A DNA stretch of 64,000 nucleotides, taken from NCBI RefSeq assembly GCF_022317005.1, contig NZ_CP081006.1:3472001-3536000 (forward strand), written 5' to 3'. Source of the stretch: Mycobacterium sp. IDR2000157661. Its GTDB lineage: Bacteria; Actinomycetota; Actinomycetes; Mycobacteriales; Mycobacteriaceae. Both the position numbers and the translations under genes were made by a program. Below the pieces are notes generated by a model that saw nothing but the letters and a program-made list of their open reading frames with translations, had not been told where the DNA came from and made no database searches. This document shows, one piece after another, positions 1-9,348 of this stretch (the first letter of the stretch is position 1; every line of letters starts with the position of its first letter).

Positions 1-404
1 CCCTTGGCACGCATGCCGTCGTAGCTGAACACCAGCTCCTCGGTGGAGCCCATGCCGGTGCCGATCGACACCATCAGGCGCTTGGGGTCCACCTCGGGCG
101 AGCCCGCGTTTTCCCACACCCGCCTCGACAGCACCGTCGACATCTTCTGCAGGTACGACAGCCGGCGCAGTTCGACCCGCGTCAGCTCGTGGTCGAACCC
201 CTCGAGGAGATGGCCGCCGATCCGCACCGGTAGGTCATACTCCTCGACGAACGGGTCCTCGAGCTTGCGGATCCCGCTCTGGCCGTCGAGCAGCTTCTTC
301 CAGGTCTCGTCGGCGCTGGTCGCCGCGGCAGTCGTCATCGCGATGCCGGTGACGACCACGTTGGGAAAACCGTTCCCCGTCGAAAGGGGAACCAACCCTG
401 CCAT
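1..404 (-). CDS. kasB: Beta-ketoacyl-ACP synthase KasB (5' part only; 3' end outside window)
   Basis: KasB is a FAS-II condensing enzyme that extends meromycolyl-AcpM with malonyl-AcpM and is associated with full-length mycolates. Only the N-terminal ~134 residues are in the window; the gene runs off the left edge. The ATG at 402-404 opens with [20 protein letters not shown], followed by the thiolase-fold N-domain and stretches typical of KasB such as [15 protein letters not shown] and SYLQKMSTVLS. It lies 23 bp downstream of kasA and is clearly a paralogue of it, so the two are probably co-transcribed. The active-site residues are not in the visible part. Identification rests on close resemblance to M. 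tuberculosis KasB recalled from memory, and on gene order. Confidence 0.95.
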   Translation of the reverse strand, partial: MAGLVPLSTGNGFPNVVVTGIAMTTAAATSADETWKKLLDGQSGIRKLEDPFVEEYDLPVRIGGHLLEGFDHELTRVELRRLSYLQKMSTVLSRRVWENAGSPEVDPKRLMVSIGTGMGSTEELVFSYDGMRAK

Positions 405-427
405 TACTGCTCGAAACCCTTTCCCGC

Positions 428-1678
428 TCAGTAGCGCCCGAAGGCTAGGGCGACATTGTGTCCACCGAACCCGAACGAGTTGTTGATGGCGTACTGGTAG
501 TCGCCGTATCGAGGCTCGCCCGCAACAACATCGAGATCGATCTCCGGATCGGGGGTCTCGAAGTTGAGGGTCGGCGGGATCACGCCGTCGCGCAGCGCGA
601 GCACGGTGAGCGCCGATTCCAGCGCACCCACCGCACCGATGGAGTGGCCGAGCGCCGACTTGGGCGCGTACACCGCAGCGTGCTCGACACCTGCCACCCG
701 GATCGCGTTGGCCTCGGCGACGTCACCGATCGAGGTGGCCGTCGCGTGCGCATTGACGTGGTGAATGTCGCTGGGCGACAACCCCGCCGTCTCCATCGCA
801 CGCTTCATCGCCTGGCCGGCACGCAGGCCGTCGCTCGCCGGCGCGACCATGTGGAACGCGTCCGACGTGATGCCTGCGCCCATGAGGCGGGCCAGCGGCT
901 TGGCGCCGCGGGCCTTGGCGTGCTCCTCGGTTTCGATGACCATGAGCGCGCCGGCCTCGCCAAAGACGAACCCGTCGCGGTTCTTGTCGAACGGCCGCGA
1001 CGCGCCCGCCGGATCGTCGTTGTTGGTCGACATCGCGCGCATCATCGAGAACGCCGCGATCGGCAGCGCCTCGATACCGCCCTCGACACCGCCGACGACG
1101 GCGATGTCGGCGTCACCCATCACGATCTGACGCCAGCCGTGCGCGATGGCCTCCGAACCCGACGAACAGGCAGACACCGGGGTGATGACCCCGGCCCTGG
1201 CGCCCAGTTGCAGGCCGATTACCGCGGCCGCACCGTTCGGCATGATCATCTGCACCGCGAGCGGCGACACCTTGCGGGGGCCGCCCTCGTTCATCGCGTC
1301 GTAGGTCTCGACGATTTTCTCGCCGCCACCCAGACCGGTGCCGACGACCACGGCGAAGCGATCCGGGTCGACCTCGGGGGTACCCGCGGTCTCCCAGAGC
1401 TGGCCACCGAGATGCTTGGCCATGCGCTGGACATACGACATGCGTCGCATGTCCAGTCGCGTCATGTGGTCGTCGATCGAGTCGACGAGGTGGCCACCGA
1501 TGCGGACCGGCAGGTCCCACTTGGTGACGAACTCGTCCTCGAGGACGCGGATGCCGCTCTCGCCGGCCAGCAGCCCCTTCCACGTGCTCTCGATGTCCGC
1601 CGCGACCGACGTGGTCGCCGTGACGGCGGTCACGACGACGTTGGGGAAACCGCCGTTAGCAGTGGAAGGTTTACTCAT
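428..1678 (-). CDS. kasA: Beta-ketoacyl-ACP synthase KasA
   Basis: KasA is the essential FAS-II elongation condensing enzyme and a target of thiolactomycin-type inhibitors. The 416-residue protein has the usual length. The catalytic set is in place: Cys171 in [11 protein letters not shown], His311 in VNAHATAT, Lys340 and His345 in PKSALGH, with the glycine-rich C-terminus [10 protein letters not shown]. The ATG start overlaps the acpM stop by four bases (ATGA), indicating translational coupling to the acyl carrier protein it uses. The order fabD-acpM-kasA-kasB is the standard mycobacterial FAS-II operon. Confidence 0.98.
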   Translation of the reverse strand: MSKPSTANGGFPNVVVTAVTATTSVAADIESTWKGLLAGESGIRVLEDEFVTKWDLPVRIGGHLVDSIDDHMTRLDMRRMSYVQRMAKHLGGQLWETAGTPEVDPDRFAVVVGTGLGGGEKIVETYDAMNEGGPRKVSPLAVQMIMPNGAAAVIGLQLGARAGVITPVSACSSGSEAIAHGWRQIVMGDADIAVVGGVEGGIEALPIAAFSMMRAMSTNNDDPAGASRPFDKNRDGFVFGEAGALMVIETEEHAKARGAKPLARLMGAGITSDAFHMVAPASDGLRAGQAMKRAMETAGLSPSDIHHVNAHATATSIGDVAEANAIRVAGVEHAAVYAPKSALGHSIGAVGALESALTVLALRDGVIPPTLNFETPDPEIDLDVVAGEPRYGDYQYAINNSFGFGGHNVALAFGRY

Positions 1679-1977
1679 GCCCGATCGGCTTCGATCTGCG
1701 CGCGGATGGCCGCGGCCGCTTCGGGGTTCTCTTCCTCGAGCTTCTGGATGTAGGAGACGACGTCACCGACGGTGCGCAGGCCGGCGAGGTCCTCGTCCGG
1801 GATCTTCACTCCGTACTTGTCCTCGGTCTGCACGGCGATCTCCACCATCGAAAGCGAGTCGATGTCCAGGTCGTCGACGAACGACTTCTCCGGGGTGACC
1901 TCTGACGGCTCGATACCGGTGACCTCTTCGATGATCTCGGCGAGACCGGCGATGATTTCATCCTGACTGGCGGGCAC
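1675..1977 (-). CDS. acpM: Meromycolate extension acyl carrier protein AcpM
   Basis: AcpM carries the growing meromycolate chain on a phosphopantetheine arm during FAS-II elongation. It has 100 residues. The attachment site is Ser41 in the motif [12 protein letters not shown]. The C-terminus extends past the ~77-residue ACP core with an acidic, Ala-rich tail ([20 protein letters not shown]), a known trait of mycobacterial AcpM that ordinary ACPs lack. It lies 60 bp after fabD, which loads malonyl groups onto it, and overlaps kasA by four bases. Confidence 0.97.
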   Translation of the reverse strand: MPASQDEIIAGLAEIIEEVTGIEPSEVTPEKSFVDDLDIDSLSMVEIAVQTEDKYGVKIPDEDLAGLRTVGDVVSYIQKLEEENPEAAAAIRAQIEADRA

Positions 1978-2037
1978 AGTGGCTCCTTCTAATTGGTTGT
2001 TACTTCGGTGATTTGACGCTTTATGCGGTTGTACTGG

Positions 2038-2973
2038 CTAAAGCTCTGCGAGCCCGTCCAGATCAGCGGGGGACTTGACGGCGTGCGTCGGCACCCCCCG
2101 AAGTTCACGTTTTGCGATGCCCGTCAACGCCCCCGCGGGCGGGAACTCGACGATCGCCGTCGCCTCTGCTTCTTGGAAGCGCTGGCGCATGCTCTCGGTG
2201 CACAGGTCCCAGCGCACCGGCCTGGTCATCTGCGCGACCAGCTTGCTCATCGCGTCGGCCGCCGACGCCACCGGCTGACCGTCGGCGTTCGACAGTAGCG
2301 TCGTGGTCGGCTCATTGGTCGTTACACCGGCGGCGGCGGCGGCATAGCCGTCCAGTGCCGAGGCCATGTAGTGCGTGTGGAAGGCGCCGGCGGTGGCCAG
2401 CTTGCGCACCCGCGCCTTCTCCGGCGGATCCTCGACCAGCTTGTCCAGCGCTGCCACCGCACCAGCGGCGACGATCTGACCGGCGGCGTTGCGGTTGGCC
2501 GGCACCAGGTCGAGCGCCTCGAGCCGCGCCAGCACGTCGGCTTCCTCACCGCCGAGTACGGCGGCCATGCCGGTCGGCTCAACCGCGCACGCCTTGGCCA
2601 TCTCGCGGCCGCGGGTGGCGGCCAGCTTGACGGCGTCGTCGGCGGAGATGACACCGGTCATCGCGTAAGCGGCGATCTCACCGACCGAATGGCCCGCCAC
2701 CACGGTGTCGTGGCCGGCGATGACGCCGCGACGGGTCAGCTCCTCGTGGGCCAGCAGCGTGGCCGCCACCACCAGGGGCTGGGTGACCGCGGTGTCGGTG
2801 ATCTCCTCGGCGGTCGCGGTGGTGCCCAGGGTGAGCAGGTCGAGCCCGCTGATCTCGGACCACGCGGCGAGCCGATCGGTCGCACCGGGCAGCTCGAGCC
2901 ACGCGTTGAGCATGCCGGGGGTCTGAGAACCCTGTCCGGGCGCAAGGAGCGCGAGCGCAGTCTTCTGAGGCAC
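2038..2973 (-). CDS. fabD: Malonyl-CoA:AcpM transacylase FabD
   Basis: FabD transfers malonyl from CoA to AcpM to feed the Kas condensing enzymes. The 311-residue protein starts at a GTG (MPQKTALALLAPGQGSQTPG); an ATG slightly upstream is followed at once by an in-frame stop, so GTG is favoured. The N-terminal GQGSQ loop and the nucleophile elbow GHSVGE (Ser96) are present, as is the second catalytic motif around FHTHYM. It is the first gene of the fabD-acpM-kasA-kasB unit. The 136-bp gap to mabR upstream holds an inverted repeat and a CATAAT hexamer, the likely control region. Confidence 0.97.
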   Translation of the reverse strand: MPQKTALALLAPGQGSQTPGMLNAWLELPGATDRLAAWSEISGLDLLTLGTTATAEEITDTAVTQPLVVAATLLAHEELTRRGVIAGHDTVVAGHSVGEIAAYAMTGVISADDAVKLAATRGREMAKACAVEPTGMAAVLGGEEADVLARLEALDLVPANRNAAGQIVAAGAVAALDKLVEDPPEKARVRKLATAGAFHTHYMASALDGYAAAAAGVTTNEPTTTLLSNADGQPVASAADAMSKLVAQMTRPVRWDLCTESMRQRFQEAEATAIVEFPPAGALTGIAKRELRGVPTHAVKSPADLDGLAEL

Positions 2974-3018
2974 GTCTCTAAGAGAACATTGTGAAGACGG
3001 TTTTGCGCCGTGTAAGAG

Positions 3019-3024
3019 ATTATG
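3019..3024 (-). promoter_or_regulatory. Candidate -10 element of the fabD operon
   Basis: On the minus strand the hexamer reads CATAAT, about 46 bp before the fabD GTG, within an unusually AT-rich stretch. A 17-bp spacer would place the -35 region at about 3042-3047, inside the inverted repeat at 3040-3060. This is a motif-based inference only. Confidence 0.4.
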
Positions 3025-3039
3025 AACATCGTCTTATGT

Positions 3040-3060
3040 TTTTGTGGGACCTCCACAAAA
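3040..3060. promoter_or_regulatory. Inverted-repeat operator upstream of fabD (probable MabR site)
   Basis: Two perfect 8-bp arms, TTTTGTGG and CCACAAAA, flank a 5-bp centre; equivalently TTTTGT-N9-ACAAAA. It lies between mabR and fabD, 67 bp from the fabD start. MabR is known to bind an inverted repeat in the fabD upstream region of mycobacteria, so this is the best candidate. It would overlap the -35 region of the predicted promoter. The repeat is seen directly; assigning it to MabR is inference. Confidence 0.65.
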
Positions 3061-3109
3061 CAGCATGTGATGCGACGCTACCGAGACCGCTCCGCTATCT
3101 GGACTTCGC

Positions 3110-4387
3110 TTACTGGACCGCGAATGTGGAGGAACGAAGGGCCGGACGGGCCGTGGCCACGGTGTTTGCCGAGCCTGTGTGGTATGGCTGGCGGCCCAGC
3201 CGGTTGACGGTGGCCGCCACCCGCAGGACATAGGCGTCGCGCGGCAGCGTCGGATCGCGGCCCGTGAAGTCAGCTATTCGTTTGAGCCGGTAGCGGACCG
3301 TGTTTGGATGAACGAACAATTTGCGGGCGCATGCTTCGATGGCGCCGCCGGAGTCCAGATAAGCGTCGAGGGTGTCGGTCAGCGCCGGGCCGGCGTCCGC
3401 CAGCGGTCGCATCACCTCTGTCTCGAGTGCCGTGATAGCCGACACATCGCCGAGCAGCGCCCGCTCGGGTAGCAGTTCGCGCGCCGACACCGGCCGCGGC
3501 GCTCCGGTCCAACCCGCCACGGCGTTCATTCCCGCGATGGCCTCGGTGGCGCTGCGATGCGCGGTTGCCAGGGTGGGCGCCGTCGGCCCGAACACGACGG
3601 GGCCGTCGGCGAACACGGTGAGGATCTCGGTGAGGAACCGATCGGTCGGCGACAGCCCGCCCGACACGATGGCCACCAGCCAGGTGCCGTGCACGTCGGA
3701 CAGCGCCGAACGGCCGTGGCGGGCGACCACATCGTGAACGTCGTCGCTGGCCAGGTCGATGCGGTCGGGTGGCGGCAGCCCCACGATCACTGTGGCGGGG
3801 GCGGTCGCGTCCCAGTTCAGCGCGGCGGCCTGCGACTGCAGGTCGGGTCCGGTGTCGCCGCGCACCACCGCGTCGACGACGTTGGCCTCCATCCGGGTGT
3901 CCCAGGCGCCGCGCGCCTCGGCCTGATCGGCGTAGGCCGACGCCGCGGCGAACGCGAGATCGCGGCTGTACCGCAGGATACCCGCGGTCAACGCGGTCAA
4001 CTGTTCCTCGGTGCGGGCCAGCAGCGGCACCACCTCCTCGAAGAACTCCATGGTGACGCGCACCATCTCGACCGACTGACGCAGCGCGATGCGCCGCCGT
4101 AGATCCTGCGGCACCACTTCGAAAGCCTGTGCGGTGTAGCTGACGTCGCTCCGCGGGTCGCGCATCCATTCGACGAAGTTGACCACTGCGGTCTGCACAA
4201 CCAGTTGCACGCTGGCCCGCTGGGAGGCCTCGAGTTCGGCGAAGAACGGCAGCCGGTCCTCCATCGCCCGCACCGCTTCGGTGGACAGCCGGCCGGAGTA
4301 CTGCTGCAGGCGCCGCAGCACGGAGTCGGGCACCGTCTCGAGCACCTCGACCGTCGACTTCGGCGGGACGAACCGGTTGTCAGGCAT
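3110..4387 (-). CDS. mabR: MabR, PucR-type transcriptional regulator of the FAS-II operon
   Basis: MabR controls the mycolic-acid operon that lies next to it. The 425-residue protein has a long helical N-terminal half, a middle GGDEF-like CdaR/PucR segment, and a C-terminal helix-turn-helix of PucR type (GGAIEACARKLFVHPNTVRYRLKRI, the Asn-Thr-Val-Arg-Tyr-Arg recognition motif). A basic, Ser/Thr-rich tail of about 25 residues follows. It sits 68 bp after aceE and upstream of fabD on the same strand, the same position as Rv2242 in M. tuberculosis. A 15-bp palindrome 24 bp before its ATG may allow autoregulation. Confidence 0.9.
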   Translation of the reverse strand: MPDNRFVPPKSTVEVLETVPDSVLRRLQQYSGRLSTEAVRAMEDRLPFFAELEASQRASVQLVVQTAVVNFVEWMRDPRSDVSYTAQAFEVVPQDLRRRIALRQSVEMVRVTMEFFEEVVPLLARTEEQLTALTAGILRYSRDLAFAAASAYADQAEARGAWDTRMEANVVDAVVRGDTGPDLQSQAAALNWDATAPATVIVGLPPPDRIDLASDDVHDVVARHGRSALSDVHGTWLVAIVSGGLSPTDRFLTEILTVFADGPVVFGPTAPTLATAHRSATEAIAGMNAVAGWTGAPRPVSARELLPERALLGDVSAITALETEVMRPLADAGPALTDTLDAYLDSGGAIEACARKLFVHPNTVRYRLKRIADFTGRDPTLPRDAYVLRVAATVNRLGRQPYHTGSANTVATARPALRSSTFAVQ

Positions 4388-4410
4388 GCATAAAGGCTAC
4401 GCCATCGCTA

Positions 4411-4425
4411 TGGAGGAATCCTCCA
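4411..4425. promoter_or_regulatory. Palindrome upstream of mabR
   Basis: Perfect 7-bp arms TGGAGGA and TCCTCCA flank a single central base, 23-24 bp before the mabR ATG in the aceE-mabR gap. The minus-strand copy contains GGAGG but is too far from the ATG to be its ribosome binding site. It shares a TGGAGG core with the inverted repeat before fabD. An autoregulatory operator is plausible but unproven. Confidence 0.4.
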
Positions 4426-4455
4426 ACACGCCAGCGCGGAAGCGGGAGCGGGCAG

Positions 4456-7254
4456 TTAGGCCACGCCCGGGTCGGATGTCTGCTCCGGCGCGGCCATCAC
4501 GTCGTCGATCTCGTAGCGCTGCGCGGCCTCCACCGCGACGGACTGGTCGATGTTCCCATCACGCGCCAGCCCCTCGAGCACGGCGACGGCGATCGACTCG
4601 CCGTCGGTGTTGTAGTAGCGCCGCGCGGCGGGCCTGGTGTCGGAGAAGCCGAACCCGTCGGTGCCCAGCGTGATGTAGGTGCCGGGCACCCAGGCCCGGA
4701 TCTGTTCGGGCACCGCACGCATCCAGTCGGAGACCGCCACCACAGGGCCGGCCGCGTCGCCGAGCACCTTGGTGATGTACGGCGTGCCCGCGGGCCGGTC
4801 CGGGTGGCGCAGCGCGTTCTTCTCGATCTCGACGCCGTCGCGGTTGAGCTCATTCCAGCTGGTCACCGACCACACGTCGGCGGCCACGTCCCACTCCTCG
4901 GCAAGTAGCTCGGCCGCCTTGAGCGCGGACGGCATGGCCACCCCGGAGACCAGGATCTGCGCGACGTTGGACCGCTTTTCCGGCGCCGCCTGGTAGCGGT
5001 AGATGCCCCGCAACAATCCTTCGACGTCCAGGTTCTCCGGCTCGGCGGGCTGCACGTAGGGCTCGTTGTAGATGGTCAGGTAGAAGTACACGTTCTCGGG
5101 GTTCTCGCCGTACATGCGATGCAGGCCGGACTCGACGATGTAGGCGATCTCATAGGCGAACGCCGGGTCGTAGGCCACCACGGCCGGGTTCGTCGAGGCC
5201 AGCAGCAACGAGTGCCCGTCGGCGTGCTGCAGCCCCTCGCCGACCAGCGTGGTGCGCCCGGCCGTTGCCCCCAGCACGAAACCGCGGGCCATCTGGTCGG
5301 CGGCGGCCCAGAGGAAGTCGCCGGTGCGCTGGAAGCCGAACATCGAATAGAAGATGTAGACCGGGATCATCGGCTCGTTGTGGGTGGAGTATGAGGTGCC
5401 CGCGGCGGTGAACGTCGCCGTCGAACCGGCCTCGTTGATGCCCTCGTGCAGGATCTGGCCGGTTTCGCTCTCCTTGTACGCCAGCATCAGGTCCGCATCG
5501 ACGGACGTGTAGAGCTGACCGTTGCGGTTGTAGATCTTGAGGCTGGGGAACCACGAGTCCATGCCGAAGGTGCGGGCCTCGTCGGGAATGATCGGCACGA
5601 TCCGCTGACCGATGCCGGTCTTGTCCCGATCGCGCAGTATCTCCTTGAACGTCCGGACCGTCGCCATGGTGGTGGCGACCTCCTGCTTGCCCGAGCCTTT
5701 CTTCAGCGCCTTGTAGGTGTCGTGGCCGGGCAGCGTCAGCGCTCGCGACTTGGTGCGGCGTTCGGGCAGGAATCCGCCGAGCGCCCGACGCCGGTCGAGC
5801 ATGTAGCGGATCTCGGGTGCCTCCGGACCGGGGTGGTAGTAGGGCGGCAGGTAGGGGTTCTCCTCGAGCTGGGCGTCGCTGATCGGGACGCGCTGCGCGT
5901 CGCGGAAGTACTTGAGGTCCTCCAGTGCCAGCTTCTTCATCTGGTGGGTGGCGTTGCGGCCCTGGAAGTGAGCGCCCAGCGAGTATCCCTTGATGGTCTT
6001 GGCGAGGATGACCGTCGGCTGGCCCTTGTGCTCGACGGCCGCACGGTAGGCGGCGTAGACCTTGCGGTAGTCGTGGCCCCCGCGCTTGAGGTTCCAGATC
6101 TCGGTGTCCGACATCTTCTCGACGAGCGCCTTGGTGCGGGGGTCGCGCCCGAAGAAGTGGTCGCGCACGTAGGCGCCGTCGTTGGCCTTGTATGTCTGAT
6201 AGTCCCCGTCGGGGGTGCTGTTCATCAGGTTGACCAGCGCGCCGTCGCGGTCGGCGTGCAACAGCGCGTCCCACTCGCGGCCCCACACCACCTTGATGAC
6301 GTTCCAGCCCGCACCGCGGAAGAACGACTCCAACTCCTGGATGATCTTGCCGTTGCCGCGAACCGGTCCGTCGAGGCGCTGCAGGTTGCAGTTGACGACG
6401 AAGGTGAGGTTGTCCAGCCCTTCCATCGCGGCCACGTGGGCGCAGCCGCGGCTCTCCGGTTCGTCCATCTCGCCGTCGCCGAGGAACGCCCAGACGTGCT
6501 GGTCGGAGGTGTCCTTGATGCCGCGGTCGTGCATGTAGTGGTTGAAGCGGGCCTGGTAAATGGCGTTCAGCGGGCCGATGCCCATCGACACCGTGGGGAA
6601 CTCCCAGAAGTCCGGCATCAGGCGGGGGTGGGGATAGGACGGCAGTCCGCCGCCGGGGTGGCTGTGCTCCTGGCGGAAGCCGTCGAGTTGGTCGGCGGTC
6701 AGCCTGCCCTCGAGGTAGGCGCGCGCGTAGATGCCCGGCGAGGCGTGGCCCTGGATGAAGACGTGGTCTCCGCCGCCCGGGTGGGACTTGCCGCGGAAGA
6801 AGTGGTTGAAGCCCACTTCGTAGAGTGCGGCCGACGACGCGTAGGTCGAAATGTGGCCGCCCACACCGACTCCGGGCCGTTGCGCACGGTGCACCATGAT
6901 GGCGGCGTTCCACCGGATCCAGGTCCGGTAGCGACGCTCGACGTCCTCGTCGCCGGGAAACCAGGGCTCCAGTTCGGTAGGGATGGTGTTGACGTAGTCC
7001 GTCGATGTCAGCGCCGGGATGGCCACGCGCTGTTCGCCGGAACGCTCCAGCAGGCGTAACAGCATGTAGCGCGCGCGGGCCGCGCCGGACCGGTCGAGCA
7101 GTTCGTCGAACGATTCGAGCCATTCGCCGGTCTCTTCGGGGTCGATGTCGGGCAGATACGAGGCGACGCCTTCGCGAATGACGCGGACACGATCGGGTTC
7201 GGCTGCGGTAGTGGAGTTTTGGGCCTGGTCCTGGCGCGCGAACTCGGTGGTCAA
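4456..7254 (-). CDS. aceE: Pyruvate dehydrogenase E1 component, homodimeric AceE
   Basis: AceE is the thiamine-diphosphate enzyme that decarboxylates pyruvate and transfers the acetyl group to the lipoyl E2 (dlaT lies at 53.7-55.7 kb). The 932-residue length fits the single-chain E1 of actinobacteria and proteobacteria. The TPP/Mg motif [10 protein letters not shown] is clear, as are the N-terminal GHISTYAS and [18 protein letters not shown] stretches and the transketolase pyrimidine domain near [24 protein letters not shown]. An ATG start opens with [13 protein letters not shown] divergent lipoprotein gene begins about 200 bp away. Confidence 0.97.
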   Translation of the reverse strand: MTTEFARQDQAQNSTTAAEPDRVRVIREGVASYLPDIDPEETGEWLESFDELLDRSGAARARYMLLRLLERSGEQRVAIPALTSTDYVNTIPTELEPWFPGDEDVERRYRTWIRWNAAIMVHRAQRPGVGVGGHISTYASSAALYEVGFNHFFRGKSHPGGGDHVFIQGHASPGIYARAYLEGRLTADQLDGFRQEHSHPGGGLPSYPHPRLMPDFWEFPTVSMGIGPLNAIYQARFNHYMHDRGIKDTSDQHVWAFLGDGEMDEPESRGCAHVAAMEGLDNLTFVVNCNLQRLDGPVRGNGKIIQELESFFRGAGWNVIKVVWGREWDALLHADRDGALVNLMNSTPDGDYQTYKANDGAYVRDHFFGRDPRTKALVEKMSDTEIWNLKRGGHDYRKVYAAYRAAVEHKGQPTVILAKTIKGYSLGAHFQGRNATHQMKKLALEDLKYFRDAQRVPISDAQLEENPYLPPYYHPGPEAPEIRYMLDRRRALGGFLPERRTKSRALTLPGHDTYKALKKGSGKQEVATTMATVRTFKEILRDRDKTGIGQRIVPIIPDEARTFGMDSWFPSLKIYNRNGQLYTSVDADLMLAYKESETGQILHEGINEAGSTATFTAAGTSYSTHNEPMIPVYIFYSMFGFQRTGDFLWAAADQMARGFVLGATAGRTTLVGEGLQHADGHSLLLASTNPAVVAYDPAFAYEIAYIVESGLHRMYGENPENVYFYLTIYNEPYVQPAEPENLDVEGLLRGIYRYQAAPEKRSNVAQILVSGVAMPSALKAAELLAEEWDVAADVWSVTSWNELNRDGVEIEKNALRHPDRPAGTPYITKVLGDAAGPVVAVSDWMRAVPEQIRAWVPGTYITLGTDGFGFSDTRPAARRYYNTDGESIAVAVLEGLARDGNIDQSVAVEAAQRYEIDDVMAAPEQTSDPGVA

Positions 7255-7455
7255 CTTCCGCTCCTTGGTAGGCGGTAATGATGCTGACGTGATCGGCGCA
7301 GATGTTCGCTGCGCCCCTCACGTGCGCGGTGGGTGCCGTGCGCTCGTGTGCCCGGCCACTCCATCCTTCTCCCATCCTGCCGCACGCGCACCGTTAGGGG
7401 TGGCGACTGGAATGAACCTACGAGCGTCGGAGCGAACCGGTAACGTCTGCAGACC

Positions 7456-8031
7456 GTGGTGATCGGGGCGCGGTCCAGCGTGCGGCTGCGAATCGCGGCG
7501 CTGGCCGTGGGCAGTGTGGCCGCCGCAGGCATGGTCGTCGTCGGCTGCAGCAGCGTCACGGAGGGCTCCCCGAGCGTCGACAGCGCCGACGCGCCGGCCT
7601 ACCGGGCGTCGGTCTCGGCGTCCATCGAGGAGTCGGCCGCGCGTTCCAGCGCCCGGGAGTCCGAGCGGCAGGCGTCGTTGACCACCGAGGCGATCCACTC
7701 GTCGTGTGAGGCGCTCAGCTCCAGCAGCGTCGACGCGATCACCGCCGTCAACGCCTACGTCGACGCCTTCAACGCCAGCGCCGCAGATGCGACCGCCAAG
7801 GCAGGACCGGCGATCGACGCCCTGAACCAGAGCGCTGACCTGGTGGCCAGCAGCGTGACCGATCCGCTGACCCCCGAGCTGCGCGACGCCCTCAACGGCT
7901 GGATCGACGCCGCCAGGGGAGTGGCCACCGCGATCGAGGGCAACTACGGACCCGACGAATTCAACGTGGCCATCACCCGGCTCAACGACACGAAGACCAC
8001 CGCGCTGAACCTCTGTGACGCCTCATATTGA
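7456..8031 (+). CDS. Putative secreted lipoprotein of unknown function
   Basis: The 191-residue protein has a basic N-terminus, a hydrophobic run (AALAVGSVAAAGMVVVGC) and a lipobox-like VVGC at about residues 28-31, so Cys31 is probably lipidated. The mature part is small, Ser/Ala-rich and helical, with two further cysteines (near SSCEAL and at the C-terminal LCDASY) that could form a disulfide. Two adjacent GTG codons (7456 and 7459) are possible starts. It lies divergent from aceE, where M. tuberculosis has the uncharacterised Rv2240c. No function can be assigned. Confidence 0.7.
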   Translation: MVIGARSSVRLRIAALAVGSVAAAGMVVVGCSSVTEGSPSVDSADAPAYRASVSASIEESAARSSARESERQASLTTEAIHSSCEALSSSSVDAITAVNAYVDAFNASAADATAKAGPAIDALNQSADLVASSVTDPLTPELRDALNGWIDAARGVATAIEGNYGPDEFNVAITRLNDTKTTALNLCDASY

Positions 8032-8145
8032 CCAAACTATCGACCAACCTTGCCGCCAGGCATCTGCTCGCGCGCGTCGGCGTGCGACGATAGGGCTTGA
8101 CTCTCTGCGCGTCGTGCGCTTGAGCCGGCTGAAGGAGGACCGACG

Positions 8146-8571
8146 GTGGTCGCGGCGGATGACGCCCCGAACTACGCCCGCAGACTGGGCATCCAAAAAG
8201 ATCAGGTTGTGCAGGAGTTGGGCTGGGACGACGACGTCGACGATGACATCCGGGCCGACATCGAAGAAGCGTGCGGCAGCGAGCTGCTCGACGAGGACGC
8301 CGACGAGGTCATCGACGTGGTGCTGTTGTGGTGGCGCGACGACGACGGTGACCTCGTGGATGCGCTGATGGACGCCATCACCCCGCTCGCCGACGACGGT
8401 GTGATCTGGGTGGTGACGCCGAAGACCGGTCAGCCGGGCCATGTGCAGCCCGCCGACATCGCCGAGTCGGCTCCCACCGCGGGGCTGATGCAGACGTCGT
8501 CGGCCAACCTCGGCGATTGGATCGCCAGTCGGCTGGTGCAGCCGAAGTCAAAGGCCGCGGGGCGGCACTGA
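8146..8571 (+). CDS. DUF3052 family protein
   Basis: A conserved actinobacterial small protein of 141 residues starting at GTG. It is rich in Asp/Glu in the middle (LGWDDDVDDDIRADIEEACG, LDEDADEVIDVVLLWWRDDDGD) and contains the family-typical GVIWVVTPKTGQPGHVQPADI and GLMQTSSANLGDWIASRL stretches. The biochemical role is unknown. It is followed by repeats and ahpE on the same strand, as in M. tuberculosis (Rv2239c-ahpE), so co-transcription with the peroxiredoxin is likely. Confidence 0.85.
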   Translation: MVAADDAPNYARRLGIQKDQVVQELGWDDDVDDDIRADIEEACGSELLDEDADEVIDVVLLWWRDDDGDLVDALMDAITPLADDGVIWVVTPKTGQPGHVQPADIAESAPTAGLMQTSSANLGDWIASRLVQPKSKAAGRH

Positions 8572-8602
8572 TGTGGGGGCACCGCCCGCGCGGAGCGCAG
8601 GG

Positions 8603-8683
8603 GGACGCTTGCGCGAAGAAGAGAACAGGTCTGATGAGCGCTTGCGCGAAGAAGAGACAGGCTCGATGAAGAAGAGACATTCT
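8603..8683 (+). repeat. Short degenerate repeats between the DUF3052 gene and ahpE
   Basis: Two and a half copies of a ~31-bp unit with core GCGCTTGCGCGAAGAAGAGA fill the gap immediately before ahpE; the last, partial copy keeps GAAGAAGAGACA. The core GCGC-TT-GCGC is self-complementary. A close variant (GAGGAACCGA in place of GAAGAAGAGA) forms the tandem array at 56251-56410, so this is a dispersed family. Confidence 0.8.
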
Positions 8684-8684
8684 G

Positions 8685-9149
8685 ATGATTGAGGTGGGAA
8701 CCGAGGCGCCGGACTTCACGCTCAAGGATCAGAACGGCCAGCCCGTCACGTTGAGCAGCTATCGCGGGGACAAGAACGTGCTGCTGGTGTTCTTTCCGCT
8801 CGCCTTCACCGGCATCTGCCAGGGCGAGCTCGACGAGGTTCGGGACAAGCTGCCCGAGTACGAGAACGACGACACCGCGACGTTGGCGATCTCGGTCGGT
8901 CCGCCGCCGACGCACAAGGTGTGGGCGACCCAGAGCGGCTTTACGTTTCCCGTGCTGTCGGACTTCTGGCCGCATGGAGCGGTCGCGGCGGCCTACGGCG
9001 TGTTCAACGAGTCCGCCGGCATCGCCAACCGAGGCACGTTCGTCGTCGACCGTGACGGCATCGTGCGGTTCGCCGAGATGAAGGGCCCCGGCGAGGCCCG
9101 TGATCAGGCGCTGTGGACGGACGCGCTGAAGGCGCTGAAGTCCGGCTGA
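8685..9149 (+). CDS. ahpE: One-cysteine peroxiredoxin AhpE
   Basis: AhpE reduces peroxides, notably fatty-acid hydroperoxides and peroxynitrite in mycobacteria. The 154-residue protein has the thioredoxin-like fold segments and the peroxidatic motif PLAFTGICQGE, with Cys45 as the only cysteine of the active site, the position known from M. tuberculosis AhpE. The resolving partner must be external (mycoredoxin or mycothiol in the family). The ATG lies just after the short GAAGAAGAGACA repeats, which may serve as a purine-rich ribosome-binding stretch. Confidence 0.95.
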   Translation: MIEVGTEAPDFTLKDQNGQPVTLSSYRGDKNVLLVFFPLAFTGICQGELDEVRDKLPEYENDDTATLAISVGPPPTHKVWATQSGFTFPVLSDFWPHGAVAAAYGVFNESAGIANRGTFVVDRDGIVRFAEMKGPGEARDQALWTDALKALKSG

Positions 9150-9194
9150 GGTGATTTCTCCTCGCTGGTCGGGGGCGTGTAGCTTGCCCTGCAG

Positions 9195-9266
9195 GGGCGC
9201 GTAGCTCAGTGGTAGAGCTCTGGTTTTACACACCAGCGGTCGGCGGTTCGATACCGTCCGCGCCCA
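9195..9266 (+). tRNA. tRNA-Val (anticodon UAC)
   Basis: The cloverleaf can be drawn in full: acceptor GGGCGCG/CGCGCCC, D-arm GCTC..GAGC, anticodon stem CTGGT/ACCAG with loop TTTACAC giving anticodon TAC, and T-arm with TTCGATA. The discriminator base is A; CCA is not encoded. The next gene-like remnant begins one base after the tRNA, and the 7.2-kb accessory gene follows, so this tRNA may be the anchor of an inserted segment. Confidence 0.95.
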
Positions 9267-9267
9267 C

Positions 9268-9348
9268 TCATCCCGGCGGAGCGAAGAACTCGAGCGCGAT
9301 GCCGTCGGGTCGAGGCCCTGCGACGTTGCCCAGTGCAGGGAAGGCCAT
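9268..9348 (-). pseudogene. 26-codon remnant of a VOC/glyoxalase-family gene
   Basis: The frame reads MAFPALGNVAGPRPDGIALEFFAPPG-stop. The part RPDGIALEFFAPPG looks like the C-terminal metal-site strand of a glyoxalase/VOC protein (usual form DPDGIxLEFFAP). The rest of a ~130-residue VOC domain is missing. It has its own ATG with GAGGAG five bases upstream, so a 26-residue peptide could be made, but a decayed fragment is more likely. Its stop codon is one base from the tRNA-Val end, which suggests that the neighbourhood was rearranged. Confidence 0.5.

Noticed and set aside
458..1753. A 431-codon open frame on the plus strand opposite kasA
   Set aside because: It mirrors kasA codon structure, is Arg/His/Asp-rich like an antisense shadow, and has no family resemblance; KasA with all catalytic residues is on the other strand.
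5150..7375. A 741-codon minus-strand frame and a 537-codon plus-strand frame (5446-7059) within aceE
   Set aside because: Both are out-of-frame or antisense shadows of the high-GC aceE gene, with extreme Arg/Pro or Val/Asp composition.
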